Positions 1 through 7,714 of a DNA stretch of 64,000 nucleotides are shown here, one piece after another (position 1 is the stretch's first letter; every line of letters begins with the position of its first letter). A program made the translations under genes and the position numbers. The notes under the pieces are model-generated. The model was not told the DNA's origin, did no database searches, and saw nothing but the letters and a program-made list of their open reading frames with translations. The DNA is from Planctomyces sp. SH-PL62 (GTDB taxonomy: Bacteria > Planctomycetota > Planctomycetia > Planctomycetales > Planctomycetaceae). Location of the stretch: positions 39,034-103,033 of the forward strand of contig CAMDEA010000006.1 in assembly GCA_945893045.1 (NCBI GenBank), read 5' to 3'.

Positions 1-61
1 ACGCTCGGCCGAGTTGGCCGAGCAAATTTCTCGGTGGATCTCGAATGTTGAGGATCTCGAA

Positions 62-589
62 ATGAAACTGACTCGCGCTCGCTGTTTCGTGTTGGGAATG
101 TTGGGATTGTTGGCTGGCCTCGTGCTGCTGCCGACTCAAGGTTTCACCGGCGGTGGAGGTGACGAGGCCGTCGAGCGGACTCGCAAGCAGACACGCATGC
201 TGGACGATCTCTACAAAACGGCGATCGTGCTCATCACCGAACATTACGTGAAAGGGGACGAACCGTCCGCCGCCGTTGCCGGCAAGCTGCTGTGGAAAGA
301 GATGAAGGCCAAGGGGCATCACGAAGTGCGACTGCTGGATGCGACGGGCAAGCCGCTCGAAGCCTCGAACGTGGCGGTCGACGATTTCGAGAAGGGGGCT
401 TTGAAGGAAATCATCGCTGGCAAAGCGTCGGTCGATCGCGTAGTCGAGAAGGACGGCAAGCGGTTTCTCCGCACGGCGACTATCGTCCCCGTGGTGATGA
501 CCAAGTGCGTCGCCTGCCATCCGCAATACGCCAATGTTCCCAAGGGCCAAGCGATCGGCGCGCTGGTTTACACGCTGCCGGTCGAATAG
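62..589 (+). CDS. Secreted c-heme protein, DUF3365 family
   Basis: 175-residue exported protein with one covalent heme site. Residues 1-30 form a signal peptide or anchor (basic MKLTRAR, then a leucine-rich stretch). The middle matches the Tll0287-like/DUF3365 fold: an N-terminal helix and a PAS-like sensor core containing VRLLDATGKPLEASN. A single CVACH heme motif lies at residues 149-153, close to the C-terminus, as is usual for this family. An in-frame ATG 48 bases upstream exists, but this start gives a proper signal peptide. The family is proposed to sense redox state or small ligands in the periplasm. The substrate or partner is not evident. It faces the BON gene, with a long inverted repeat between them. 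Confidence 0.72.
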   Translation: MKLTRARCFVLGMLGLLAGLVLLPTQGFTGGGGDEAVERTRKQTRMLDDLYKTAIVLITEHYVKGDEPSAAVAGKLLWKEMKAKGHHEVRLLDATGKPLEASNVAVDDFEKGALKEIIAGKASVDRVVEKDGKRFLRTATIVPVVMTKCVACHPQYANVPKGQAIGALVYTLPVE

Positions 590-670
590 CTCGCCCCAAA
601 ACCTCAGTGATGCTCACTTTGAGGAATGCGATAATGAGCCGGAACGGGCTCGCCGAGATTATTCCTGGCC

Positions 671-740
671 GCGATGTAACCCGAAGCGTCAGCGAGGGAG
701 TCATCTCACTCTCCCTCGCTGACGCTTCGGGTTACATCGC
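671..740. repeat. Perfect inverted repeat, family F1 (ACCCGAAGCGTCAGCGAGGG)
   Basis: Arms 671-700 and 711-740 are perfect reverse complements (30 bp) around a 10-base loop, between convergent genes. Weaker outer arms lie further out: 648-664 pairs with 772-788, and the stretch near 609-645 resembles the reverse complement of about 827-855. The locus is therefore nested. Related arms occur at 7619-7714 and, diverged, at 23798-23887. Confidence 0.93.
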
Positions 741-857
741 AGCAAGCTGCTCTCCACAATGAGTAGGCCATGAATAATCTCGGCGAGCGTCCGATTCGTG
801 TTCGCGTCCGAACCGGACGCGAGCACGTTCCGGCTCATCAAAGTGAGCGTGAGGTCG

Positions 858-1127
858 TCAGCAGACGTGCAACTCATTGCGGACTCGCTCGATGCCAGGG
901 ACATCCAAGGCAATGTTCTGTGCGAGTTGCTTCAGATAATACGTCGGCACGCCGCCGACGATCGTGATGGCACCGCCATCACATTCCACCGCGACACGCC
1001 GAAGCTCCCCATAACCAGCGAGATGGAGCGCCTCCTGAACGGCGGCCTGGATGGCCTGTGGATCGGGGCGTTGCGGGATTACGGTCGCTCTCGACCGGAA
1101 CTGTGGGGGCACAGTCGTTCTAGCCAT
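858..1127 (-). CDS. BON-domain protein
   Basis: 89-residue protein consisting almost wholly of one BON domain: alpha-beta-beta with VQEALHLAGYGELRRVAVEC, then the typical GGAITIVGGVPTYYLKQLAQ segment and a terminal VRNELHV strand. BON domains bind phospholipid or other hydrophobic ligands and are common in envelope-stress proteins. No signal peptide is visible, so the protein is probably cytoplasmic or the domain works as an adaptor. It is transcribed away from the universal stress gene, and the gap between them holds an F3 palindrome. Confidence 0.72.
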   Translation of the reverse strand: MARTTVPPQFRSRATVIPQRPDPQAIQAAVQEALHLAGYGELRRVAVECDGGAITIVGGVPTYYLKQLAQNIALDVPGIERVRNELHVC

Positions 1128-1546
1128 GATCGTCTCCTTCCATGGATTTTGAATGCCAGAGCGATGTGGACATGAGCAGATGCAGTGCCGGTCGCTCGAT
1201 TCCCGCGATCGTTGACCGACGCGAGCGCCCTGCGCAGCGAAACCGCGGCAACAGCCGAACGAAACTCGGTGGTCGGCGTGCTATGCCGCTCGAAAAGGAC
1301 CACGAGCGCGCTCCGTGCCGCTCAATCCATCAGGAGTCAGGTCTTCAAATTTCATTTTGGGCCTCGCAGTCCACCCCTGATGTCCATTTCCGATCGACAT
1401 TCCAATTCACGACGCATCCCATTCGCGGTCCCAAAAATGAAATTTGAAGACCTGACCCCGGCTCGCGTGCGGCATACGAACTGCTTGAAGACCGCTATGT
1501 GTGTCATGCGCCACGAACCACCACGAGATCAACCAGCGAGCTCACC
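1128..1546. other. Gene-free gap between BON and USP genes
   Basis: This 419-base gap separates divergently transcribed genes and must hold both promoters. The only structure I can define is the F3 inverted repeat at 1336-1456. Open frames here encode no recognisable protein. Confidence 0.6.
1336..1456. repeat. Inverted repeat, family F3, with conserved core
   Basis: Arms 1336-1360 and 1431-1456 pair over 25 bp with a one-base indel (GTCAGGTCTTCAAATTTCAT at the head). The 70-base core is clearly related, in inverted orientation, to the core of the second F3 copy at 4605-4731. Blocks such as ACCGCGAAT, TTGGAATG and GGTGGA are shared. The core is therefore part of the element and not random filler. 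Confidence 0.9.
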
Positions 1547-2647
1547 ATGCACTGCCTGAAGTCGATTCTTGTCGCCACCAATTTGACGTCGGCGAATGAG
1601 CAACTCATCGAGACCGTGGTCAATTTTTCCTGGAGCTTCGGGGCACGCCTCTCGGTGCTCCATGTGCATCCCCAAGATACGTTTGGGGTGCTGGATGCTT
1701 ACTCTCAACATTTGGAAGGCAAGCTGACAGAAGAGATCGCTCAACGCTTTGCCGACGAGCACGCCGGTGTGGATGACGTCGCCATCGAAATCGGTCCGCC
1801 GGCGGCCACCATTTTGCGGAAGGCGAATGAGATCGACGCGGACCTGATCGCCCTGGCGACGGGTGATGATTCCTGGCGAGTCGGCCCGATCGCGCAGGCC
1901 GTCATCGAGCACGCCAGTCAGCCGGTCCTGGCGGTTCATCCCGGTCAACACAATGCGAAGATTCAAACTCTGCTGTGCCCCGTGGACACCTCCAACACCT
2001 CGAAACGCGGCTTGATGAATGCGATTCGATTGGCCAAAGGATTTGGGGCTCATCTGCATGTCATGTCGGTCCTGCCGGAAGTGAGTTGGATGACCGCCGC
2101 CGAGCAGTCGGGGCAACTCGCTCACGCACGCAACGCTTTCGCAGGGCAATGGGTCGAGCGGCTGAACCAGTTTCTGGCCGAGGTCGATTTCGAGGATGTG
2201 CCGTGGACTCAAGAAATTCGCAAGGGGCGCGTCGATGAGGAAATCTGTGCGATGGCTCACAAGCGCCGTGCCGACCTGATCGTCATGGGGACGACCGGGC
2301 TGACCGGGGCCGCTCGGATCCTGATGGGCAGCACGACGCGTCGCGTCTTGCATCAGCTTCCCTGTTCGCTGCTGACCGTCAAAGAAGAAGACGTGCTGAG
2401 TGCCGACTACGAAGCCGCGATCGAAGACATCCGCTGGCTGTTCGATCAAGCTCAAGTCGCCATCGAAGCGAACGACGACGAACTGGCCATGCGGAAATTC
2501 GACGCGGTGCTGCGACTGAACCCGTTCCACATTCCGGCTCTCGAAGGTCGTGCCCAGGCGTGCGAACGATTGGGGGACTTCGAGCGTGCCGATCGCTGCC
2601 GTCAACGTCTCGAACAACTGCAACGATATCCCGTCCTGGCTGAATGA
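1547..2647 (+). CDS. Tandem universal stress protein with C-terminal TPR-like segment
   Basis: 366 residues. The first UspA domain spans residues 1 to about 133 and opens with ILVATNLTSANEQL. The second spans about 140-285 and carries an intact nucleotide-binding loop, GTTGLTGAARILMGSTTRRV (the G-2x-G-9x-G-S/T pattern), so ATP binding is likely in the second domain. The first lacks that loop and may be degenerate. Residues 300-360 form a helical TPR-like tail (DDELAMRKFDAVLRLNP). The ATG at 1547 is preferred because the USP fold begins immediately. The gene is followed 9 bases later by a gene of unknown function, probably in one transcript. Likely role: stress or energy-state sensor in the cytoplasm. 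Confidence 0.83.
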   Translation: MHCLKSILVATNLTSANEQLIETVVNFSWSFGARLSVLHVHPQDTFGVLDAYSQHLEGKLTEEIAQRFADEHAGVDDVAIEIGPPAATILRKANEIDADLIALATGDDSWRVGPIAQAVIEHASQPVLAVHPGQHNAKIQTLLCPVDTSNTSKRGLMNAIRLAKGFGAHLHVMSVLPEVSWMTAAEQSGQLAHARNAFAGQWVERLNQFLAEVDFEDVPWTQEIRKGRVDEEICAMAHKRRADLIVMGTTGLTGAARILMGSTTRRVLHQLPCSLLTVKEEDVLSADYEAAIEDIRWLFDQAQVAIEANDDELAMRKFDAVLRLNPFHIPALEGRAQACERLGDFERADRCRQRLEQLQRYPVLAE

Positions 2648-2656
2648 GTCTTGATC

Positions 2657-3424
2657 ATGCTGACTACCGAAACGACTGAATTCTCGACCCGCGTGGCGGT
2701 GTTCTCGAAGCCGGATGACGTCCACGAATTGGCGGACATCCTGGCGGAAGAGCTCGACTTGCACCCGACCGATGCGATGCACGAGGCGCACTCGGTGCCG
2801 TGCGTACTCACGCCGCGATTGACCTCGGCCAATGCGGAGCGGATCACCACGGCCATCGAACAAATGGGCCTGCGCACCGAACCGATCCCGTTGGACGAAC
2901 TGCGCGCGTTCGACGATCTGCGCACCGTTCATCACGTCGCCTGCCGGCTGTCGGGATTGGAGATCCTCGATCTGGTCGGCCTCCCCGCCGAACTGATTCC
3001 GTGGGATGACTTGGAAGTGCTCAGCGTCGGCGAGACACCCGCGGAATCCTCACACCATCAACAGACCGGCCAATTCACCGTGATCTCGACGGCCCGGCAC
3101 ATTCAGGACATCTCCACCGACGTGCCGACGCACACGATTGAACTCTGGATCGTGTGTCGCGCTCCCGAGCGGGTTTATCGGCTCGATGCCAGCAAGCTGA
3201 ACTTCGAGTCGCTCGCCGAGCAGAAAACGAATTCGATGCACATCAATCTGAGGCTGCTGCTGCAAGGCATTGTTCGCCATGCGCCGCACGCGCACCTGAC
3301 TCCCGCCGCGCGTGAATTTCTCGACCACGACAAGCTCACCCGCTTCACATCGCCAGAGCAGCTTCTGAATGTCACGCAGTTGCATCTGCTCATGGCTCAC
3401 CGGCTTGGTGTGGCGTCAATATAG
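2657..3424 (+). CDS. Conserved hypothetical protein with two subdomains
   Basis: 255 residues of unknown function. The N-terminal third has two similar alpha-beta units (RVAVFSKPDDVHELADILAE and VLTPRLTSANAERITTAIEQ), suggesting a small duplicated domain. The middle contains VGLPAELIPWDDLEVLSVGE, followed by a beta-rich region with a WIVCRAPERVYRLDAS strand and a helical tail. No signal peptide, membrane segment or catalytic motif is visible. A TTG at 2651 is an alternative start two codons earlier. The stop TAG (3422-3424) coincides with the first three bases of a palindrome-derived element. Tight spacing after the USP gene suggests co-expression. Confidence 0.6.
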   Translation: MLTTETTEFSTRVAVFSKPDDVHELADILAEELDLHPTDAMHEAHSVPCVLTPRLTSANAERITTAIEQMGLRTEPIPLDELRAFDDLRTVHHVACRLSGLEILDLVGLPAELIPWDDLEVLSVGETPAESSHHQQTGQFTVISTARHIQDISTDVPTHTIELWIVCRAPERVYRLDASKLNFESLAEQKTNSMHINLRLLLQGIVRHAPHAHLTPAAREFLDHDKLTRFTSPEQLLNVTQLHLLMAHRLGVASI

Positions 3425-3474
3425 CAGGCACATTCCAAAGCGAGTGCCATTGGGCTGACGCCGCCCCGCTCGCC
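3422..3474. repeat. Half-element F2 joined to an F9 arm
   Basis: Read on the minus strand this is GGCGAGCGGGGCGGCGTCAG (F2 arm), a short linker, then an arm ending TGTGCCTGCTA (F9). The same chimera, in the opposite orientation and with the F9 part complete, lies at 55826-55934. The TAG at 3422 is both the F9 head and the stop codon of the preceding gene. Confidence 0.85.
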
Positions 3475-3539
3475 AGAGAGTCGCGGATGACACACTCGAA
3501 GAGGCGCACGAGTATCATGTCGTCGAAGAGAGGTGAGCC

Positions 3540-4430
3540 ATGACGACCACTTCGCGACAGGATCGCCGATCACGAACCCGCCCCCGCGCGAATGCCAGCG
3601 TTGCGGTCGGTCGCGTTCTACAGAACGCGGCCGGCCGACTTCTCGAAGCGGCCAATGGCGAGCTGTCGGAGAACTCTTTGCACGAAGTGCGGATTGCCTG
3701 CCGACGCGCCGAGGCGGCTTTGCGGCTTTGCCAAGGTGCAGCCGACTGTCGAGCAGGCCGCTGGCTGAAGCGACGACTGAAGACGCTGCGCCGTGCCTGC
3801 AATGACGCGCGCGATGACGATGTCCTGTGCCAGTGGGTCCAGCGCCACGGCACGTCGTCCAGCAAGTCCCTGCGTCAGGCCATCCGCACTCATCGGGCCG
3901 AGGTGCAGCCACGGATCGTCGTGCTGGCTCGACGACTGAGCGACAAGCAGCGCTTCGAGCGGCGATCGAACAAAGTGCTCAAACAATTGCGAGTCTGTGA
4001 ACGCCAGGGCCAGATTGCTCAGGCGTTTGGCCGGCGGTTGTTTGCCGAGGTGCATCACTTCGTGAAGGCTCTGCCTTCCCAGCGTGAGGACACTTCCGCC
4101 CTGCATCGGCTGCGGATTATCGGCAAGCGCTTGCGCTATGCCAGCGAGCTTGTGACAGAGATCTGGCCGGACGTCGCCTTGGTGGAACTCAACGAGCACC
4201 TGCATTCGCTCCAAGATCGGCTGGGAGCCATTCACGATCACGTCGTGGGGACACGTCGCCTGCGAAGACGATCGCTGGATCGCGGCGTCCGGCCGCTCGT
4301 GCGGAAAGCTCAAGGCGCGGCGGTTCGTCTGCAACGAAACTTCTGGCGCTGGTGGCAAGCGTCTCCGATCGAACGCATGCTGGCCGACACCACGGCCGAG
4401 GTCTTGACGTTGATGCACAAGACGCCGTGA
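3540..4430 (+). CDS. CHAD domain protein
   Basis: 296-residue all-helical protein rich in Arg and His. It contains the two conserved CHAD blocks: LHEVRIACRRAEAALRLC near residues 48-65, and LHRLRIIGKRLRYASELVTE near residues 180-200. CHAD domains bind inorganic polyphosphate through a basic surface and are often found with CYTH phosphatases or on polyP granules. No CYTH partner is in view. The start is well supported by GAGAGGTGAG upstream. A role in polyphosphate binding is inferred from the family. It lies in the same direction as the stress-type genes before it. Confidence 0.82.
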   Translation: MTTTSRQDRRSRTRPRANASVAVGRVLQNAAGRLLEAANGELSENSLHEVRIACRRAEAALRLCQGAADCRAGRWLKRRLKTLRRACNDARDDDVLCQWVQRHGTSSSKSLRQAIRTHRAEVQPRIVVLARRLSDKQRFERRSNKVLKQLRVCERQGQIAQAFGRRLFAEVHHFVKALPSQREDTSALHRLRIIGKRLRYASELVTEIWPDVALVELNEHLHSLQDRLGAIHDHVVGTRRLRRRSLDRGVRPLVRKAQGAAVRLQRNFWRWWQASPIERMLADTTAEVLTLMHKTP

Positions 4431-4445
4431 GCGGCCCGCCGTTAC

Positions 4446-4532
4446 GGGGTCGGGAGTCTTTTTCATGCCGCACAACGTCGCTCTCAACGTCTCATATCGA
4501 GACCTTGCGGCATGAAAAAGACTCCCGACCCC
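4446..4532. repeat. Perfect inverted repeat, family F4 (GGGGTCGGGAGTC)
   Basis: 27-bp perfect arms, 4446-4472 and 4506-4532, with a 33-base loop. Other copies are at 28837-28923 (also a 33-base loop) and 45945-46032 (34-base loop). The constant loop length suggests one element type. Confidence 0.92.
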
Positions 4533-4604
4533 TTCTCGAAGTCTGCGCGAAACCGCTCAGCCGCGCGCGCGATGCACACTGGCTGCACGAGCCGTAACCA
4601 GTCA

Positions 4605-4731
4605 GGGGTCAGGTCTTCAAATTTCATTTTTGGCACCGCGAATTGCGTGCGATGTCGGTTGGAATGAGGGTGTGAGAAGTCAGCCAGTGGTGGATCGCAT
4701 GGCCAAAAATGAAATTTGAAGACCTGACCCC
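4605..4731. repeat. Perfect inverted repeat, family F3, second copy
   Basis: 29-bp perfect arms, 4605-4633 and 4703-4731 (GGGGTCAGGTCTTCAAATTT at the head), with a 69-base core. The core aligns to the reverse complement of the core at 1361-1430. Confidence 0.92.
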
Positions 4732-4802
4732 GGCTCTCCGGCTCCGGCTCGCGCGGATTGGCATTCGTTGTGCAAGCCGCATCCCCCCGACGTCTGAGTG
4801 GC

Positions 4803-4932
4803 TGTCCGAAAAGCCTGTAGCCCGACCCCTTGTGGGTCGGAGGATTTTGAATGAGTGACAATTTCGCCGGAAAATCGAATCCTCCGACCCACAAGGGGTC
4901 GGGCTACAAAAACGAAAACGACTTTTCGGACA
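4803..4932. repeat. Nested inverted repeat, singleton
   Basis: Outer arms TGTCCGAAAAG (4803-4813) and its complement (4922-4932) enclose perfect 29-bp inner arms, 4818-4846 and 4878-4906. These inner arms begin TAGCCCGACCCC. Each inner arm folds on itself (CCGACCC...GGGTCGG). Confidence 0.9.
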
Positions 4933-4998
4933 GACTCTGAGACTCACCGCGTGTCGATCGCGGCGTGTCAGACCAATCTCATACCGGAGGGATGACCG

Positions 4999-5247
4999 AT
5001 GTCTCTAACGTTGCCAGCAACTCACCAAACTTCGGAAGCCAGCCAATCGACTCGATACAGCTCGGACAACGACTTCAATCCAGAGGAAGCGCCGTCCCTT
5101 TTTACCCGTGAGGAACTGCGTCAGTTCGCGGCGGACGATGCCGAGGCGGGCCGGCGCATCGGAAAGATTCTCGCCGCACTTTTCATTTACACGATCGTCG
5201 CGATGAGCGTCGCGATCTGGTGGTCGTTCCGGACGATCGGACATTAA
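4999..5247 (+). CDS. Small single-pass membrane protein
   Basis: 82 residues, no recognised family. The N-terminal 55 residues are polar (FNPEEAPSLFTREELRQFAA). One hydrophobic helix follows at about residues 57-76 (ILAALFIYTIVAMSVAIWW), with a short basic tail. The N-terminus is probably cytoplasmic. The start has a strong GGAGGG ribosome-binding site. The stop lies 14 bases from the stop of the convergent exporter gene, with no hairpin between. The acidic proline-containing motif before the helix resembles other short planctomycete membrane peptides, but I cannot assign a role. Confidence 0.6.
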   Translation: MSLTLPATHQTSEASQSTRYSSDNDFNPEEAPSLFTREELRQFAADDAEAGRRIGKILAALFIYTIVAMSVAIWWSFRTIGH

Positions 5248-5261
5248 CGACCCCGTTGCGT

Positions 5262-7613
5262 TCAGAGCGTCGCGGTGTGCGGGGCTTCGTCGCTGTTACG
5301 AAGGGTGCTCGGCAGAAAGAATCGGCCGAGTGGGCTAAACAACAATGCCGGCAACAGCAACAGGTCGGCGAACAGGGCGAGCGCGATCAGAACGGCCATC
5401 ACCCAGCCGAAGCGTGACGTCGGAATGAATTCGCTCCACGCGAACACCGACAGGCCGACGGCGCAGGTGATCGACGTCTGCGTCATCGCGACGCCGCAGT
5501 GCCGATAGCCCAGCCGGATCGCATCACGGATCGAGCGGCCTTTCTCCAGTTCGCGCCGGAAGAACGTCAAGTAGTGCAGCTCATCGTCGATGGCCAGGCC
5601 GAGCGCGATGCTGGCGGTCATCACCGAGCCGATGTCGAGTGACAAGCCCAACCAGCCCAGCGTGCCGAACATGATCAGCGTTGGAAAGATGTTCGTGATC
5701 ATCGGAATCAGCGCCGTCAGCAGTCCGGCTTGCACGATCGTCATGGCGATGGTGATGACCGTGAATCCGGAAATAAAACTGTCGTACAAATCGTGGAGCA
5801 ACTGCCGCTGAATCTCATGCACGAGCGGCATGATGCCGGTGTAGCTGGTGGCGACGTTGGGCAGCGTGTGGCCCTCATCGTCCTGCAACAGCGGGTCGAT
5901 GTGTTGCCGGACCTTGGCGAGAAAGCGGCCGTAGTCGAGCGGTTCGACAGAACTGACGAAGGCCGTGATCCGCCAAGTTTGATCGCCATCGGTCGTGCGC
6001 AGGACGCCGAGTTCTTCAAACTGCGGCAGACTGTCGTTGAGGATTTTCGCGGCGATCTGCCGACGCATGAGGGCCGAAACTTCTCGCGGCGTTTTCGGAT
6101 CGGGCAGGTAAGTCACGGCCGAGAGCGTCGCCCCCACGCCTGCGAGCGACGACAGTTCGTGATGAACCTCGTTGACGAGCTTCACACGCTCATACGTCGG
6201 CAGTTCACACTCGCTGTTGAAACGCACGAGCACCTCGATCGGCACGCGCGGTCCGACGTGCTCTTCCAGCCAACGGTAGTCGGTCATGATCTGGCTGTCG
6301 GGGCCGAACAGCGTCTCGATGCGAATTGAGGTCTTCAGATTCGGTAGACCGGCCGCACACGCGACCATCGCAATCACGCACGCCGCGATAAACGACCGAT
6401 GCCACCGCTCGACGATGCGCGAGAGCCCGTCCCAAAGCGGATGAGGATCAAGCTGATCGTCGGCGTGTTTAACCCCAACGCCATCGGCGTGGGCGGATTC
6501 AGGCATCACGCCTTGAACGCGCACGCCGTTGGCGTTGCGGTTAAACAAATCGGAATTCTGCCCCCGACGAAAGTACGACATCACTCCCGGAATGAACGTC
6601 AGCGACACCGCCGCGCTGACCATGACGCCGATTGACGAGTACAGCCCGAACGAGCGGATCGGCAGCATCGGGCTGACCAACAGCGACGCCAACCCGATGA
6701 CTGAATTCATCGCCGACATGCAGCAGGGCATCCAGGCCATCGCCAGCACTTGCCGGCCCGCCTCTTCGCCGCTGACCGAGGCGTTGATCTCTTTGAAGTA
6801 ATTCACCAGGTGGATGCCGCCGGCAACCATGATGACCTGCACCAGCGGCGGCAACACGATTAACAGCGCGTTCATTGGCTCGCCCGCGTAGTCCACGCAG
6901 GCCAGCGTGATAAGCTGACAAAACACCGACAGCCCGAAGACCAGTAGCGCCGATCGAATCGACCCCAAGCAGAAGCAGGCCACGATCAGCGTGACGATCG
7001 CCGACGGAGCCGCGTAGGTATCCATCGTTCGCTGGCTGGCTTCATCCACGCTGAGTCCATCCATCACCGGACCCGCGAGATGCAATTCGGCGGCCGATAC
7101 GTCCGCAAACCTCGTCACCGCCGAGCGAATGTACGGCATCAGTTCGCCACGACGTTTCAAGCCGGTCGAGTTGAACGCGATCACCAGACAGGTCGTCTCT
7201 CCGTCATCACCGATCAACGAGCCGCGCAGCCGCTGCACGACTTTCTCGCGAGGCAGATTCACCGGCTCGGACATCAGCGATTCGGCGACCTCGCGGCCGG
7301 AGACGACACGGTCGAAGCACCACGCATCGTGCTCGTCGTGAAACACCTTGGCCCGCCGCAAGCTGCGAGCGACCCGGTCGAGCTTCGGCTCATCAATCGT
7401 GCAGCCCGGCCAACTGACGACGACTACATCGCCGGATTCGAATTGCTTTGTGAACTCCGAATACGTCCGCTTGGCCGGCATCGAATCGGGCATCCAATCC
7501 AGCGGCGAGTTCGAGTTCGACCGCAACACCCGCACCGCCGAGAACGCCACGAACGGCAACGCGATCAACGCGTAAACCGCCAGCAGCAGAAATCGTTTGC
7601 GATGGATGGTCAT
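5262..7613 (-). CDS. MMPL/RND-superfamily exporter
   Basis: 783 residues, the usual length for a hydrophobe/amphiphile efflux exporter of the MMPL type. The topology is clear: an N-terminal membrane helix (FLLLAVYALIALPFVAFSAV), a periplasmic loop to about residue 205, five or six helices (about 205-350), a second repeat starting with a helix near 410, another periplasmic loop, and a final helix bundle from about 630. The second half has the family signature GLAIDDELHYLTFFRRELEK, equivalent to the Gly/Asp proton-relay helix. The substrate cannot be read. Lipids, hopanoids or pigments are typical for this family. It is separated from the downstream methyltransferase gene by an F1 palindrome. 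Transcription direction is shared with the yceI operon. Confidence 0.85.
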   Translation of the reverse strand: MTIHRKRFLLLAVYALIALPFVAFSAVRVLRSNSNSPLDWMPDSMPAKRTYSEFTKQFESGDVVVVSWPGCTIDEPKLDRVARSLRRAKVFHDEHDAWCFDRVVSGREVAESLMSEPVNLPREKVVQRLRGSLIGDDGETTCLVIAFNSTGLKRRGELMPYIRSAVTRFADVSAAELHLAGPVMDGLSVDEASQRTMDTYAAPSAIVTLIVACFCLGSIRSALLVFGLSVFCQLITLACVDYAGEPMNALLIVLPPLVQVIMVAGGIHLVNYFKEINASVSGEEAGRQVLAMAWMPCCMSAMNSVIGLASLLVSPMLPIRSFGLYSSIGVMVSAAVSLTFIPGVMSYFRRGQNSDLFNRNANGVRVQGVMPESAHADGVGVKHADDQLDPHPLWDGLSRIVERWHRSFIAACVIAMVACAAGLPNLKTSIRIETLFGPDSQIMTDYRWLEEHVGPRVPIEVLVRFNSECELPTYERVKLVNEVHHELSSLAGVGATLSAVTYLPDPKTPREVSALMRRQIAAKILNDSLPQFEELGVLRTTDGDQTWRITAFVSSVEPLDYGRFLAKVRQHIDPLLQDDEGHTLPNVATSYTGIMPLVHEIQRQLLHDLYDSFISGFTVITIAMTIVQAGLLTALIPMITNIFPTLIMFGTLGWLGLSLDIGSVMTASIALGLAIDDELHYLTFFRRELEKGRSIRDAIRLGYRHCGVAMTQTSITCAVGLSVFAWSEFIPTSRFGWVMAVLIALALFADLLLLPALLFSPLGRFFLPSTLRNSDEAPHTATL

Positions 7614-7618
7614 TCGGA

Positions 7619-7714
7619 ATGTAAACCGAAGCGTCAGCGAGGGCGGGCGCTCTACTTGATAGGAAAGTCAGAGTCACTTGGAGCACCCGCCCTCGCTGAC
7701 GCTTCGGGTTACAT
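7619..7714. repeat. Inverted repeat, family F1, overlapping a gene 3' end
   Basis: Arms 7619-7652 and 7681-7714 (34 bp, two mismatches), loop 28 bases. The right arm encodes the last residues of the minus-strand methyltransferase (VTRSVSEGG) and the left arm abuts the start of the exporter gene. Confidence 0.9.

Larger units (their letters stand above)
4431..4998. other. 568-base gap packed with three palindromic elements
   Basis: Between the CHAD gene and a small membrane protein gene. It contains an F4 element (4446-4532), an F3 element (4605-4731) and a singleton (4803-4932) in series, and little else. A Shine-Dalgarno GGAGGG sits just before 4999. No coding sequence is supported. Confidence 0.7.

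Noticed and set aside
671..740. Treating every inverted repeat as a Rho-independent terminator
   Set aside because: Most lack a T run, five lie in divergent gaps and three in coding 5' ends. Only the convergent or post-stop ones at 37021, 40075, 40132, 48181, 58670 and 62294 are called terminators.
292..762. 156-codon frame spanning the end of the DUF3365 gene and the F1 repeat
   Set aside because: It overlaps a good gene in another frame, and its tail (TRSVSEGV) is the translated palindrome.
1529..2935. 468-codon minus-strand open frame opposite the USP gene
   Set aside because: It mirrors the real universal stress gene and the next gene; the translation is His/Arg/Gln-rich with no family resemblance.
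4605..4932. Possible CRISPR array from clustered repeats
   Set aside because: Repeats are inverted pairs of different families, not direct repeats with regular spacers; no cas genes.
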